This document shows, piece after piece, positions 1-8,457 of a DNA stretch of 64,000 nucleotides. The notes beneath the pieces were generated by a model. The model ran no database searches, was not told the DNA's origin, and saw only the letters and a program-made list of their open reading frames with translations. Every line of letters begins with the position of its first letter. The stretch's first letter is position 1. Source of the DNA: Roseivirga sp. UBA6052 (GTDB lineage: Bacteria; Bacteroidota; Bacteroidia; Cytophagales; Cyclobacteriaceae); NCBI GenBank assembly GCA_002427755.1, contig DIYO01000005.1, forward strand, positions 1 to 64,000, given 5' to 3'. A program made the position numbers and the translations under genes.

Positions 1-138
1 TAGCTAACTCATGGTTATATCTAGATATCGATCCCTCGCAGTAAACGTAATTCAAAAAGCCTCTCAGCTCCCTAAATCTTTAAAGCTTCCAACCGTTGTT
101 GGCTGCCTAACTCCCGACCCTTTCGCCCGAAGCGGCTG
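1..138 (-). other. GC-rich transcribed leader, possibly of an rRNA operon beyond the left edge
   Basis: No credible gene is seen in bases 1-319. On the minus strand, bases 138 to 1 lie just downstream of two tandem promoter elements. They are richer in G+C than the flanking DNA and contain small inverted repeats, such as CCAAC/GTTGG near 90-103. This resembles the leader of a stable-RNA operon. The 16S gene itself is not in the window, so the assignment is inference. Confidence 0.35.
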
Positions 139-172
139 CAAAGGTAAGAAGATTATTTTTAATAACTGGAAA
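139..172 (-). promoter_or_regulatory. Bacteroidota-type promoter (downstream of the tandem pair)
   Basis: The minus strand carries a perfect -7 element TACCTTTG (139-146). The upstream box is weak: TTTC at 22 bases spacing. It continues TTTGCAGCCG, like the upstream promoter at 243-274, so the two look like P1 and P2 of one transcription unit running off the left edge. Confidence 0.5.
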
Positions 173-242
173 GAATATAAAATTATTTTTTCTCTTCTTT
201 CAATCTGTCAATTTTGTGTTTCCGCTTCGTTCAAACGGGTTG

Positions 243-274
243 CAAATGTAGGTACACATTCGTGATATCACCAA
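243..274 (-). promoter_or_regulatory. Bacteroidota-type promoter (upstream of the tandem pair)
   Basis: Read on the minus strand, TTGG is followed by 20 bases and then TACATTTG, matching the Bacteroidota sigma-A consensus TTTG-N19-TAnnTTTG with one mismatch in the upstream box. It continues TTTGCAACCCG and fires towards the left edge. Confidence 0.6.
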
Positions 275-319
275 GCCTATTGTGAAGATTTTTTAATAAA
301 AATTATAAGTGACTGAGGA

Positions 320-847
320 TCAGTTTTTGGGCTTGCGAGGCTTCTTGTAAAGTGGTACCGTAGAGCATGGCTCACCATACATAATGCTCTTTGCATAAGG
401 CTTTAAAAGTCTTGTTAACTCTACATACGCAGAATCAGGAACAGGTAAATCGCCACAGCCCTTGATCACAACAGGCTTATCCAAAAAGCTCTCTGCATCA
501 ATTTGAGCTAGTACCTCTTTGTAGAGCGCAAATTCTAACATCTGCAAATCTCCCATAACAACCATATTGGCCACACCCTCTAGCTTTGTTGTAAGTAACA
601 TAAAAGCCCAAGTGGGCACTATAGCATCCTCTGAACAGAAAACAGCTACATTCTTTCCTTGGTATTGAGACCAATCGTGCTCTTTAACAAATGCTCTAAA
701 GTCAGCCTCTCTAAGAATTAAACCTTGATAAAGGTTTGGCGCAATATCAAACTCGATTCTCTCTCCCTTGTGATAATAGTCTTCTAGATCTATTGTAATC
801 AGAGGACTTTTAGCCACTCTATTTTCTATCATTGCTTCTTCACTCAT
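320..847 (-). CDS. DUF2480 family protein
   Basis: This 175-residue soluble protein has no signal peptide or membrane segment. I recognise the overall sequence as the DUF2480 family, which is largely confined to Bacteroidota and has no known function. It is full length, ending in a basic tail rich in K, R and P. Its ATG overlaps the TGA of tsaB by 4 bases (ATGA), so the two are translationally coupled and probably co-transcribed from upstream. Conservation next to tsaB suggests a housekeeping role, but no catalytic motif is evident and no function is assigned. Confidence 0.8.
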   Translation of the reverse strand: MSEEAMIENRVAKSPLITIDLEDYYHKGERIEFDIAPNLYQGLILREADFRAFVKEHDWSQYQGKNVAVFCSEDAIVPTWAFMLLTTKLEGVANMVVMGDLQMLEFALYKEVLAQIDAESFLDKPVVIKGCGDLPVPDSAYVELTRLLKPYAKSIMYGEPCSTVPLYKKPRKPKN

Positions 848-1530
848 AATAAAGGCTTTGCTTTAGTTGCTCTATACTCCTTTAAATAAAACGGCTCAAA
901 ATATGCGACATCAACCTTTTCACCTTTCTCCAATTTCTCGTAAGCCAATAAACCCACCGCCCATGCTGAAGGTGACATTCCATTGACAAATCTAATTTGA
1001 GAATTACCCTTTATTAAAGGCTTAAACTTCTCTGCACCATCTCCCCCAATTAACACCGAATGATCAGAAAGCGTTTCACTAAAAGAATTTCCATCTAATA
1101 TTTTGGCTTGGACCGGTAGGACTTCATTCAATTGATTGTCATAAACAGCGGTATATACCTCCATTCTTCTAGCATCAATCATTGGCACATAATAGCCTGA
1201 ATTTGAATCTACAGTCTTCAATTCTAGTGCCATTGCCTTCAAGGTTGAAACTGCTATTAGTGGAATCTTTAATGTAAAACACAAGGCTTTTGCCGTAGAC
1301 ACACCAATTCTAAGACCTGTATAAGACCCTGGACCTTCTGATATACCAATGGCCGACAACTCCTCGAAAGCTATTCCTTGTCTATCCAGCAATTCTTTGA
1401 TTTTTAAAGTCAAGAGGTTTGCATGAGATCTTTCATCCTCGACTTTGATTGCATCTAGCCTCTGACCTTGCTTTGTAAGTGCTACAGAACAAACAGGTGT
1501 AGAAGTATCAATGCTAAGAATTAAAGACAT
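844..1530 (-). CDS. tsaB: tRNA threonylcarbamoyladenosine biosynthesis protein TsaB
   Basis: TsaB is a scaffolding ASKHA-fold protein that works with TsaD and TsaE to attach threonylcarbamoyl to A37 of ANN-decoding tRNAs in the cytoplasm. The N-terminus (ILSIDTSTPVCSVAL) and the GPGSYTGLRIG motif are family hallmarks. The start is placed at 1530 (MSLILSID), giving 228 residues, the usual length. An upstream in-frame ATG would add 18 residues inside the preceding gene that match nothing in the family. The start lies 1 base after the stop of the TauE/SafE permease and the stop overlaps the DUF2480 start, so it is the middle gene of a coupled run. Confidence 0.93.
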   Translation of the reverse strand: MSLILSIDTSTPVCSVALTKQGQRLDAIKVEDERSHANLLTLKIKELLDRQGIAFEELSAIGISEGPGSYTGLRIGVSTAKALCFTLKIPLIAVSTLKAMALELKTVDSNSGYYVPMIDARRMEVYTAVYDNQLNEVLPVQAKILDGNSFSETLSDHSVLIGGDGAEKFKPLIKGNSQIRFVNGMSPSAWAVGLLAYEKLEKGEKVDVAYFEPFYLKEYRATKAKPLL

Positions 1531-1531
1531 A

Positions 1532-2344
1532 TCAGAATAATTGAATCGCTTTGTCAATGATGACAACAAAAACGAAGAGCACAAAGATAAGACTGATCAC
1601 CTTATTGGATAACTTTTTAGCTATAGCAACACCAAATGGTGATCCGATTATTACGCCAAGAGAAATTGTTAACGCTAATGGCCAAACGATGTAACCGGTA
1701 CTTTGATTTCTAAAATCAGTTAAAGGTGTTTCTTGAAGATTGAATAAAGAAAGAGCCAATGCGCTAATAAATATTACTCCAAGTGAAATACTCTTTGCCT
1801 TCTTCATGGACATTTTCACACCACTATTTAAAATAGGAATGATCACTGTTCCTCCACCTAGCCCAGACAGTGCGGAGATTGTTCCTGCAGAAAGACCAAC
1901 AAATGAAAGTAATTGAATTGTTGTTCTTTTCTCATAATTACCTCCAACCTCTCTTTTAACTTGAAAGAGTGTTCGAATAGCTATAAATAACATGATGGCA
2001 ATTACTGCCATATTAAATTCGAATGTTTGGTAAGATGTTGTATTGACAAAAAAATGGAGTGTAGAAATTGATGCTATCGTTCCTATGATACCTATAATAA
2101 AGACCTCTCTCCAAAAAAAGAACCGTTGCCTAATGTGCGTGACATTCCCTGCCAAGGCTGCAAACATGGTTCCGAAGATAGAATTGGCAATGGTATATTG
2201 GACTATCTCCTCTTGGGGAAACCCCATTCCTAATAGAATATAAGGTAGAACTAGTATATACATTACTCCTCCACCAATACCGATAAGACCTGCCAAAAAA
2301 CCTCCTACCAGCCCCATTAGAAACAGTAACAGTAGATCTAACAT
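1532..2344 (-). CDS. TauE/SafE family sulfite/anion exporter permease
   Basis: This is a 270-residue integral membrane protein with about eight hydrophobic segments. Two glycine-rich repeats, one in each half (GLIGIGGGVMYI near the N-terminus and GLGGGTVIIPIL near residue 165), are typical of the TauE/SafE (formerly DUF81) permeases. Characterised members move sulfite, sulfoacetate or other organosulfur anions across the inner membrane; the substrate here cannot be read from sequence. It lies 3 bases downstream of the S41 protease and 1 base before tsaB, so it is probably in the same transcription unit, but no functional link to either is evident. Confidence 0.85.
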   Translation of the reverse strand: MLDLLLLFLMGLVGGFLAGLIGIGGGVMYILVLPYILLGMGFPQEEIVQYTIANSIFGTMFAALAGNVTHIRQRFFFWREVFIIGIIGTIASISTLHFFVNTTSYQTFEFNMAVIAIMLFIAIRTLFQVKREVGGNYEKRTTIQLLSFVGLSAGTISALSGLGGGTVIIPILNSGVKMSMKKAKSISLGVIFISALALSLFNLQETPLTDFRNQSTGYIVWPLALTISLGVIIGSPFGVAIAKKLSNKVISLIFVLFVFVVIIDKAIQLF

Positions 2345-2347
2345 CTA

Positions 2348-3991
2348 TTACTGACCACTAAGTGTTTGATTGTACAGATTTAAATTACCCAATACTTCTA
2401 AAGCCTTCGTGAGATCAAGATCAATTTCAAAAGAAGCTTCCGTCTGCCCATTCTGCATCAATGCTCTCATAATTGCCTCTTCCTTTAAGAAATACATGAT
2501 CTCTTCTTTGTTGGATTCGATGTCTCTTTTAACGTTTACCGTTAACACCTCTTCAAGCGTTTCTATACCCTGTTTGAGCTTCTTAAACTCTTTAGAGCTA
2601 GCCGCAGAATTTTTGAAAGCTTCTAACTCTAGTTGCAACTGGTTATTATAAGATAACTCCTTATCAGACATCCAAGATACAAACTCATCATAAACCGCTT
2701 TAGGCAATTCATAATTCCGTGCGTCTTGAACAATTAAATCCTGCGTCTCATTAAAGAACTGAAAGAACAAATCACTTTGCATGATTGCATTTGTTACTGG
2801 CGACAATTCCTTAACCGGAATATTAAAGTCAGGGTCTACACCTCCACCATCAAAGACAGACCTACCATTAAGCGTTTTGAATGCCGTCTTCAAAGAATCA
2901 GCAATTTTACCTACACTACCATCAGGATTTCTATTGCTATAGTCAATCGCCTGAATACACCTACCACTTGGCGTGTAATATTTGGCTATTGTTACCTTCA
3001 TCTGAGAGTTATAAGACAACGGCAAAGTTCTTTGCACTAGACCTTTTCCAAAGGAACGCTGACCTACTACAATACCTCTATCGTAATCTTGCATTACTCC
3101 TGCTACAATCTCTGATGCAGAAGCGCTTCTGCTATTGATTAATATCGCTACTGGGATTTCTGTATCTGTAGATGCATTCAAGGTATTGTAGGTGGCATTC
3201 ATCTCTTTCAATTTACCCTTAGTGGTCACCACTAACTCACCTCTATCGATAAAGATGTTCGCTATATTAACCGCCTCATTGAGCAGTCCTCCGCCATTCC
3301 CTCTTAAGTCGATTATGATTTTCTCCGCACCTTCTTTCTTTAGTGAACGCAAAGCTGATTTAACTTCTTTGCCAGCATTATTCCTAAATCCTGTCAGTTT
3401 AATAAGACCCACATCATCTGTCACCATTCCGGCATATGGCACATTTGGAAGAACAATCTTTTCTAACTCAACCTCGAAATCGAGCTCAGCACCCTTTCTT
3501 AAAGCTTTGATTTGTAGTTTGCTATCAGTCTGACCTCTTAAGTATTCCGAAGCCTTATCATAATCATTTCGTACATCTTGACCCTGAACTGAAATAATCT
3601 CATCCCCCCTTTTCAATCCTGCTCGATCTGCAGCAAAGCCCTCATTGGGCATTACGACCATTACTTTACCACCTTCTCTCTCGCCAATTATAGCTCCAAT
3701 ACCACCAAACTGTCCTGTGTTTTCTGTCCTAACATCTTCAATCTGATCTTCAGGATAATAAACGGTGTAAGGATCAAGAGCAGAAAGCATGGCATCTATT
3801 CCCTCTTCCATGAATGTATTGGGATTTATATCATCCACGTAATTAGCATTCACCTCTTTGAACATGGTTGCGAAAATGTCCAGGTTCTTAAGTATCTCGA
3901 AATACTTATCGTTTTGAACTGTCTTGAAAGAAAGGAAGCAGAGTGGAAGAATCAATAAGAGCCACTTGACTTTAGAGGGAATTCGTTTCAT
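2348..3991 (-). CDS. S41 family C-terminal processing peptidase (CtpA/Prc type)
   Basis: The 547-residue protein begins with a basic N-terminus and one hydrophobic segment (about residues 9-22), so it acts in the periplasm or anchored in the inner membrane. A PDZ domain (about 90-170) contains the GRGD-like loop KRGDEIISV. The S41 catalytic core follows, with the nucleophile in SASASE (about 290-294) and the general-base lysine in FGKGLVQ (about 316). Such proteases trim or degrade periplasmic and outer-membrane proteins by recognising C-termini. A further roughly 150-residue helical C-terminal region is common in Bacteroidota members. It sits 5 bases downstream of rnpA and 3 bases upstream of the permease gene. 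Confidence 0.92.
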   Translation of the reverse strand: MKRIPSKVKWLLLILPLCFLSFKTVQNDKYFEILKNLDIFATMFKEVNANYVDDINPNTFMEEGIDAMLSALDPYTVYYPEDQIEDVRTENTGQFGGIGAIIGEREGGKVMVVMPNEGFAADRAGLKRGDEIISVQGQDVRNDYDKASEYLRGQTDSKLQIKALRKGAELDFEVELEKIVLPNVPYAGMVTDDVGLIKLTGFRNNAGKEVKSALRSLKKEGAEKIIIDLRGNGGGLLNEAVNIANIFIDRGELVVTTKGKLKEMNATYNTLNASTDTEIPVAILINSRSASASEIVAGVMQDYDRGIVVGQRSFGKGLVQRTLPLSYNSQMKVTIAKYYTPSGRCIQAIDYSNRNPDGSVGKIADSLKTAFKTLNGRSVFDGGGVDPDFNIPVKELSPVTNAIMQSDLFFQFFNETQDLIVQDARNYELPKAVYDEFVSWMSDKELSYNNQLQLELEAFKNSAASSKEFKKLKQGIETLEEVLTVNVKRDIESNKEEIMYFLKEEAIMRALMQNGQTEASFEIDLDLTKALEVLGNLNLYNQTLSGQ

Positions 3992-3996
3992 AGGCG

Positions 3997-4392
3997 CTAT
4001 TTGCTTACAAGTTCTTTAATCAAACGATCAATTGATTTTTTTAGTTTTTTCTCGATGAATTGATAATCTGACACTTCTTTACCTGTATAAATGTAAGCAA
4101 TAAGCAAGTTACCGATCTGACTATTATGCTCAAATAATGAAGTCTTATTTAATCGGTAGGCTTCTTTAATTCTTCTCTTAAGTGTGTTGCGTGTAACAGC
4201 GCTTTTGAATTTACGCTTAGACACAGAGGCTAACATCTGAATTTGTTCTGCGTCTTCGGATTTGAGATAAATTACCTTGAAGGGGTACAAATAAAAAGAG
4301 GAGCCTTTGTCAAAAAGCTCCTGAATCAATTTTTTACTATGTAGTCTTTCCGACTTTGGAAAGGTGTTTTTCAATGTGGTAGATTCTGACAC
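3997..4392 (-). CDS. rnpA: Ribonuclease P protein component
   Basis: RnpA is the basic protein cofactor of RNase P, which removes the 5' leader of precursor tRNAs. The 131-residue product has the family's central RNR signature (RNTLKRRIKEAYR, about residues 67-79) and the N-terminal basic/aromatic region that contacts the leader. The gene follows rpmH by 31 bases in the order found in almost all bacteria, though there is no dnaA or oriC nearby here. It probably shares the rpmH promoter at 4615-4645. Confidence 0.93.
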   Translation of the reverse strand: MSESTTLKNTFPKSERLHSKKLIQELFDKGSSFYLYPFKVIYLKSEDAEQIQMLASVSKRKFKSAVTRNTLKRRIKEAYRLNKTSLFEHNSQIGNLLIAYIYTGKEVSDYQFIEKKLKKSIDRLIKELVSK

Positions 4393-4423
4393 GAGGTTTA
4401 ATTTACTAAAACCTCAGCAGAGA

Positions 4424-4582
4424 CTATCTTTTGTGTCTGCGCTCGTCAGAAACAGAAAGCTTGTGTCTTCCTTTAGCTCTTCTGCTTGCTAAAACTCTTC
4501 TGCCACTAGCAGATTCCATTTTAGCTCTGAAACCGTGCTTGTTTCTTCTTTTTCTCTGCGAAGGTTGGAATGTTCTTTTCAT
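4424..4582 (-). CDS. rpmH: 50S ribosomal protein L34
   Basis: This is a 52-residue, strongly basic protein beginning MKRTFQPSQRKRRNKHGFR, the highly conserved L34 N-terminus. It is part of the large ribosomal subunit. The start at 4582 is set by this conserved N-terminus; a longer in-frame extension upstream would run through the promoter. It is the first gene of an rpmH-rnpA unit driven by a near-consensus promoter about 30 bases upstream. Confidence 0.97.
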   Translation of the reverse strand: MKRTFQPSQRKRRNKHGFRAKMESASGRRVLASRRAKGRHKLSVSDERRHKR

Positions 4583-4614
4583 CGTTCTTTCGTTCTTTTC
4601 CCCAAAAAGGAGTG

Positions 4615-4645
4615 CAAAGATAAAGTCCTTTTTATTAATTGCCAA
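4615..4645 (-). promoter_or_regulatory. rpmH promoter
   Basis: On the minus strand TTGG, 19 bases, then TATCTTTG: one mismatch from the Bacteroidota consensus TTTG-N19-TAnnTTTG. It continues TTTGCACTCC and then a GGGGAAAA stretch, closely like the tRNA-Val promoter at 56633-56663. It lies in the 91-base gap shared with the divergent M61 peptidase gene. Confidence 0.75.
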
Positions 4646-4673
4646 TCTAGACAAGAAAATTTCCGAGACTCGA

Positions 4674-6356
4674 ATGCTAAAATATTCTATTTCGTACAAA
4701 AACCCGCTTAGCCAGTTAATCAATATCTCTTTTAAAGTGCCTACAGAAGGTAAAAAGAGGATCAATTTCAAATTACCTAATTGGAGGCCCGGGAGATATC
4801 AAATACAAAATTTCCCAAAAAGGATTAAATCGATCTCTGCTTTTAGCCCAGATGGAGTCAATCTTGAAATCCAAAAGTTGAATAAATCGACATGGCAGGT
4901 TGACACTCATGGGATCGATGTAGTTGAAATTAGATATGAATACTACGCTGCAGCTATGGATGCTGGCAACAGCTGGTTAGACGAAGAACAGCTCTACCTA
5001 AACTTTATTAACTGTATGCTATATGTTGATGACTTCATCAACGAAGCATTAGAAGTAAAACTAGATTTGCCTGACTCTTATAAGATAGCTTGCGGGCTAG
5101 AAAGCCCTGAAAAGCACACCTTAAAAAGTCCTTCTTTCTATAGACTAGTAGACAGTCCCCTATTTGCAAGTGCTAATTTAAGGCATGTCGCTTTTAAGAA
5201 CTCAAGCATACAGTTTAACATCTGGATTCAAGGGGATTTAGAAATCTCAGACGAGCAGTTGATAAAAGACTTTGATTCCTACACATCGAAGCAAATTGAA
5301 GTTATGGGAGAATTCCCCTGTCAAGAATATCACTATCTATTCCAAATATTATCCTACAAGCACTACCATGGCGTTGAACACTGGAATTCTACGGTTATCA
5401 CACTGGGGCCTTCAGAGCGCATAGCTAAAAGAGAAGGTTATCTGGATTTGTTAGGCGTGAGCTCGCACGAGCTTTTTCATACATGGAATGTGATTCGTCT
5501 AAGACCTAAAGAGATGACACCATACAATTTTGAAAGTGAAAATTATCATACAACAGGATTTATAACAGAAGGAGTCACTACCTATTATGGTGATCTATTT
5601 TTAGCAAGATCAGGAGTCTTTTCACTTGATGAGTATTTAGCCGAATTGAATAAAATGCTCAAGAGACACTACGAGAATGAAGGGAGATTGAATATGTCTG
5701 TAGCTGATTCATCTTTTGATTTATGGCTAGATGGATACGAGATAGGGGTTCCCGGCAGAAAAGTCTCTATATATAATGAAGGTGCCTTGGCCGCCTTGAT
5801 TCTTGACTTAACTATTCGAATCAAATTCAATAATAAAAAGTCTCTGGACGATGTGATGCGCATGATGTGGTCGCGACATGGTAAAAATGAAACCGGCTAC
5901 TCTAGTAATGATTACAAGAATGTAGCAGAAGAGATTTATGAGGAGTCTCTTGATACATATTTCGGTGAAATCATTTTCGGCACAAAACCATTTGAGACAT
6001 ACCTAGAAAGTCTCTTCAATGCTTTTGGCTTGGCTTTTGAATTAAAGGAATCCGCTATACACAACGAGCGCCTATTTGGTTTTAGACTTTTAAATGGTAA
6101 AGTAATTGACATTGCTAGTGGTAGCCCTGCCTCTGAGCAGCTTATGATTGGCGATGAGCTTTCAAAAGTTAACGGGAAGCTGATAGATGAAGCTGACTTT
6201 AATACCAAGTCATTAGCGTTGGAATTAAAGAGATTTGGTAGAGATGTCCAGACTGAGTTGGAACAAACCCCAAATGCCTTCTTTAGTGTTTATCAAGTAA
6301 GTCATGTTGTTTCTAATGACCTACAGCTGGGATGGCTAGAAAACTGTAAAAAATAA
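4674..6356 (+). CDS. M61 family metallopeptidase (glycyl aminopeptidase-like)
   Basis: The start at 4674 gives 560 residues beginning MLKYSISYKNP, the family's N-terminal beta-domain. An apparent 81-residue extension upstream reads antisense through rpmH and is not real. The gluzincin motif HELFH is at 265-269, and the downstream ligand is in TEGVTTYYGD (E near 301). A C-terminal PDZ domain (about 460-530; IASGSPASEQLMIGDEL) completes the usual M61 architecture. Members release N-terminal glycine and some other residues from peptides. No signal peptide is visible, so it may be cytoplasmic. It is transcribed alone, divergent from rpmH, and ends in a bidirectional terminator shared with the M16 genes. 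Confidence 0.9.
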   Translation: MLKYSISYKNPLSQLINISFKVPTEGKKRINFKLPNWRPGRYQIQNFPKRIKSISAFSPDGVNLEIQKLNKSTWQVDTHGIDVVEIRYEYYAAAMDAGNSWLDEEQLYLNFINCMLYVDDFINEALEVKLDLPDSYKIACGLESPEKHTLKSPSFYRLVDSPLFASANLRHVAFKNSSIQFNIWIQGDLEISDEQLIKDFDSYTSKQIEVMGEFPCQEYHYLFQILSYKHYHGVEHWNSTVITLGPSERIAKREGYLDLLGVSSHELFHTWNVIRLRPKEMTPYNFESENYHTTGFITEGVTTYYGDLFLARSGVFSLDEYLAELNKMLKRHYENEGRLNMSVADSSFDLWLDGYEIGVPGRKVSIYNEGALAALILDLTIRIKFNNKKSLDDVMRMMWSRHGKNETGYSSNDYKNVAEEIYEESLDTYFGEIIFGTKPFETYLESLFNAFGLAFELKESAIHNERLFGFRLLNGKVIDIASGSPASEQLMIGDELSKVNGKLIDEADFNTKSLALELKRFGRDVQTELEQTPNAFFSVYQVSHVVSNDLQLGWLENCKK

Positions 6357-6383
6357 AAAAGGCACTCTATTGAGTGCCTTTTT
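6356..6383. terminator. Bidirectional intrinsic terminator
   Basis: The stem GGCACTC/GAGTGCC has a 4-base loop (TATT) and is flanked by A-tracts on the left and T-tracts on the right. It can end both the M61 gene (plus strand) and the M16 operon (minus strand). Confidence 0.85.
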
Positions 6384-6402
6384 CTATTAGCAAGAATTCT
6401 TA

Positions 6403-8457
6403 TTATTCAAATTTCGAATCATCAATAGCTTCATTCGCTTTAGCTTCTGATGTAACGAACTCTAGTGGCGCTGGAATCTGTGCCGATCTTACCACTAACT
6501 TAAATGGTATTTTAACTCCATTTACTTCTTTGTAATCCATCATAGTATATTTTCCACTCTGACCTAAATCAGCTTGTACCTTCAGTCCTGAATCTACGTC
6601 ATAGAATTCAGTGATGGTAACACCATCGATAGTCAATACAACTCTGTGGGCATCTTTACCATCTACTTGCATTACACCTTTGTATTCAGGATTATAACCC
6701 AAGTCTGAATAGAACCTTTCAGCAAACATTACTCCTAAATATTTTAATGGAGCAGCCTGAGCACCAGACAAAGGAATTGTCTGACCACCCGCTACCACCT
6801 TAGCAGTACCGCCATTATAAATTTGATTCTGAGCACCCATCATTGGAATCACTGTCTCGTCCAAGAACTTATCAGGTGATTTTTGATACACATTTCTGGT
6901 CAACTCTAAAGACTGGCCTCCCATATTCAAAGTAGCCTTACTAGAATATTGTAAAGTCTCGATTGCATCAACAGCATCTCTACCGCCAATTGCATCTATA
7001 TATTTATTCAGAATTGATTCAACCTTGATACTCGCATCAATCTCAACTTTGGTAGGATCATCGATTTCATTCCCCAAGGCATCATAGAATTTCACTTCAC
7101 CGAATTGCTTCAATTTTTCAGCAATATCTTCAGCCTTACCAACTACAACTACATTCGCATTGTCTGGTCTAATTACCTTTTTAGCCACTGCCTGAACATC
7201 TTCAGCAGTAACAGCTTCCAATCTCTGCAAATATGTAGCATAGTAATCTTGAGGTAGGTTATTTAATTCAGTGTTCAATGCAAATTGAGCAACTGTAGAT
7301 CTACTTTCTAAAGATCTAGCAAATGAACCTCTTAAGAAGTTTTTAGCATTGGCTAGTTCTTCCTCCGTTACCAACTCATCTTTGATTTTATTCAATTCAT
7401 ACATAAACTGAACCATTGAGCTATCAGTTACCTCGTTTCTTACACTTGCGCCTGCCCCAAATGTTGCAGAATATCTACTTGATCCTACACTGGAGTAGGC
7501 ACCGTAGGTATATCCTTTATCTTCTCTCAAATTCATGAATAGTCTAGCAGAACCTCCTCCACCAAGAATGTTATTCATTACTGAGATTTTAGTTACATCA
7601 GGATTTCCAGGCTTGTTATCTACCGGATATGTGATGTTTATAACAGACTGTACAGATGATGGTCTATCTACTAGTGCAATTTGAGTTTTGCTTATTGGGT
7701 CAGGGGTTTGGAAATCTTCTTTCTGAACATCTCCTGCTTCCCAATCACCGAAATACTCTTTTGCTAATTTCTGAGCATCCTTCTTATTAATGTCACCCAC
7801 AACTACCAGATAAGCAATGTTAGGCTTAAAGAATTTTGCATAGTGCGATTTCAAATCCTCAATCGAGATATTCTTTACCGTCTCTTCTGTTACAATCTCT
7901 CCATAAGGATGATCTGCCCCGTAATTCAGAATTCCTGAGACATTAGAAGAAATTGCATCTGGATTATCCTGTGACTGCTTTAAACCTGTAAGCGTTTGTT
8001 CAATTGCTCGATCGAACTCATCTTGTGGGAAAGAAGGATTATAAAGTACGTCTGTCATGATCGACAGAATATCTTCTTTGTACTTAGACAAAGAGAAGGC
8101 CGAAATACTAGTTGCTCCCACATTCACAGAGGCTCCCATAAAATCAATCTCTTCGTTAAGTACCTCCTTAACCTTTGATGTGGTTCCGGCTCTCATTACC
8201 TGACCGAAAATGCTTGCATATCCTGCTTTATCACCTTCTGTAATTGGCCCTGTATTTAAAGTAAGCGTCCACCCTATGGTAGGTAGCTTATGATTCTCCG
8301 CTAGAATTACTGTGAGACCATTTTTCAATGTAAACTTCTCATAATCACCAATACTAATCTCCTTAGCAGGTGCTGGTTCTGGAAGTTTGGTTCTATCGAT
8401 TTGCGCAAATGCTGCTAGCGAGAACAGCGATAATGCAAGTGTGAATATCTTTTTCAT
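6403..8457 (-). CDS. M16 family peptidase-like protein, catalytically degenerate, with C-terminal extension
   Basis: The 684-residue protein has a signal peptide (cleavage after AFAQ, about residue 19) and two M16 half-domains (about 38-440). Where the active partner has HFFEH, this protein has SIFGQ (residues 82-86), so the zinc ligands and catalytic glutamate are absent. It retains the R/Y-type region (LREDKGYTYGAYS) usual in the non-catalytic subunit. After about residue 460 comes a roughly 220-residue beta-rich extension reminiscent of LolA-like or outer-membrane lipoprotein domains, not part of ordinary M16 proteins. Its ATG overlaps the TAA of the active M16 gene by one base, so the pair is coupled and probably forms a periplasmic heterodimer. 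Confidence 0.88.
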   Translation of the reverse strand: MKKIFTLALSLFSLAAFAQIDRTKLPEPAPAKEISIGDYEKFTLKNGLTVILAENHKLPTIGWTLTLNTGPITEGDKAGYASIFGQVMRAGTTSKVKEVLNEEIDFMGASVNVGATSISAFSLSKYKEDILSIMTDVLYNPSFPQDEFDRAIEQTLTGLKQSQDNPDAISSNVSGILNYGADHPYGEIVTEETVKNISIEDLKSHYAKFFKPNIAYLVVVGDINKKDAQKLAKEYFGDWEAGDVQKEDFQTPDPISKTQIALVDRPSSVQSVINITYPVDNKPGNPDVTKISVMNNILGGGGSARLFMNLREDKGYTYGAYSSVGSSRYSATFGAGASVRNEVTDSSMVQFMYELNKIKDELVTEEELANAKNFLRGSFARSLESRSTVAQFALNTELNNLPQDYYATYLQRLEAVTAEDVQAVAKKVIRPDNANVVVVGKAEDIAEKLKQFGEVKFYDALGNEIDDPTKVEIDASIKVESILNKYIDAIGGRDAVDAIETLQYSSKATLNMGGQSLELTRNVYQKSPDKFLDETVIPMMGAQNQIYNGGTAKVVAGGQTIPLSGAQAAPLKYLGVMFAERFYSDLGYNPEYKGVMQVDGKDAHRVVLTIDGVTITEFYDVDSGLKVQADLGQSGKYTMMDYKEVNGVKIPFKLVVRSAQIPAPLEFVTSEAKANEAIDDSKFE

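Noticed and set aside
11..265. Open frame of 84 codons on the plus strand
   Set aside because: It reads antisense through the tandem promoters and leader; composition is not protein-like and no family is recognised.
4431..4673. 81-codon N-terminal extension of the M61 peptidase
   Set aside because: It is antisense to rpmH and its promoter; homology-like sequence begins only at the ATG at 4674.
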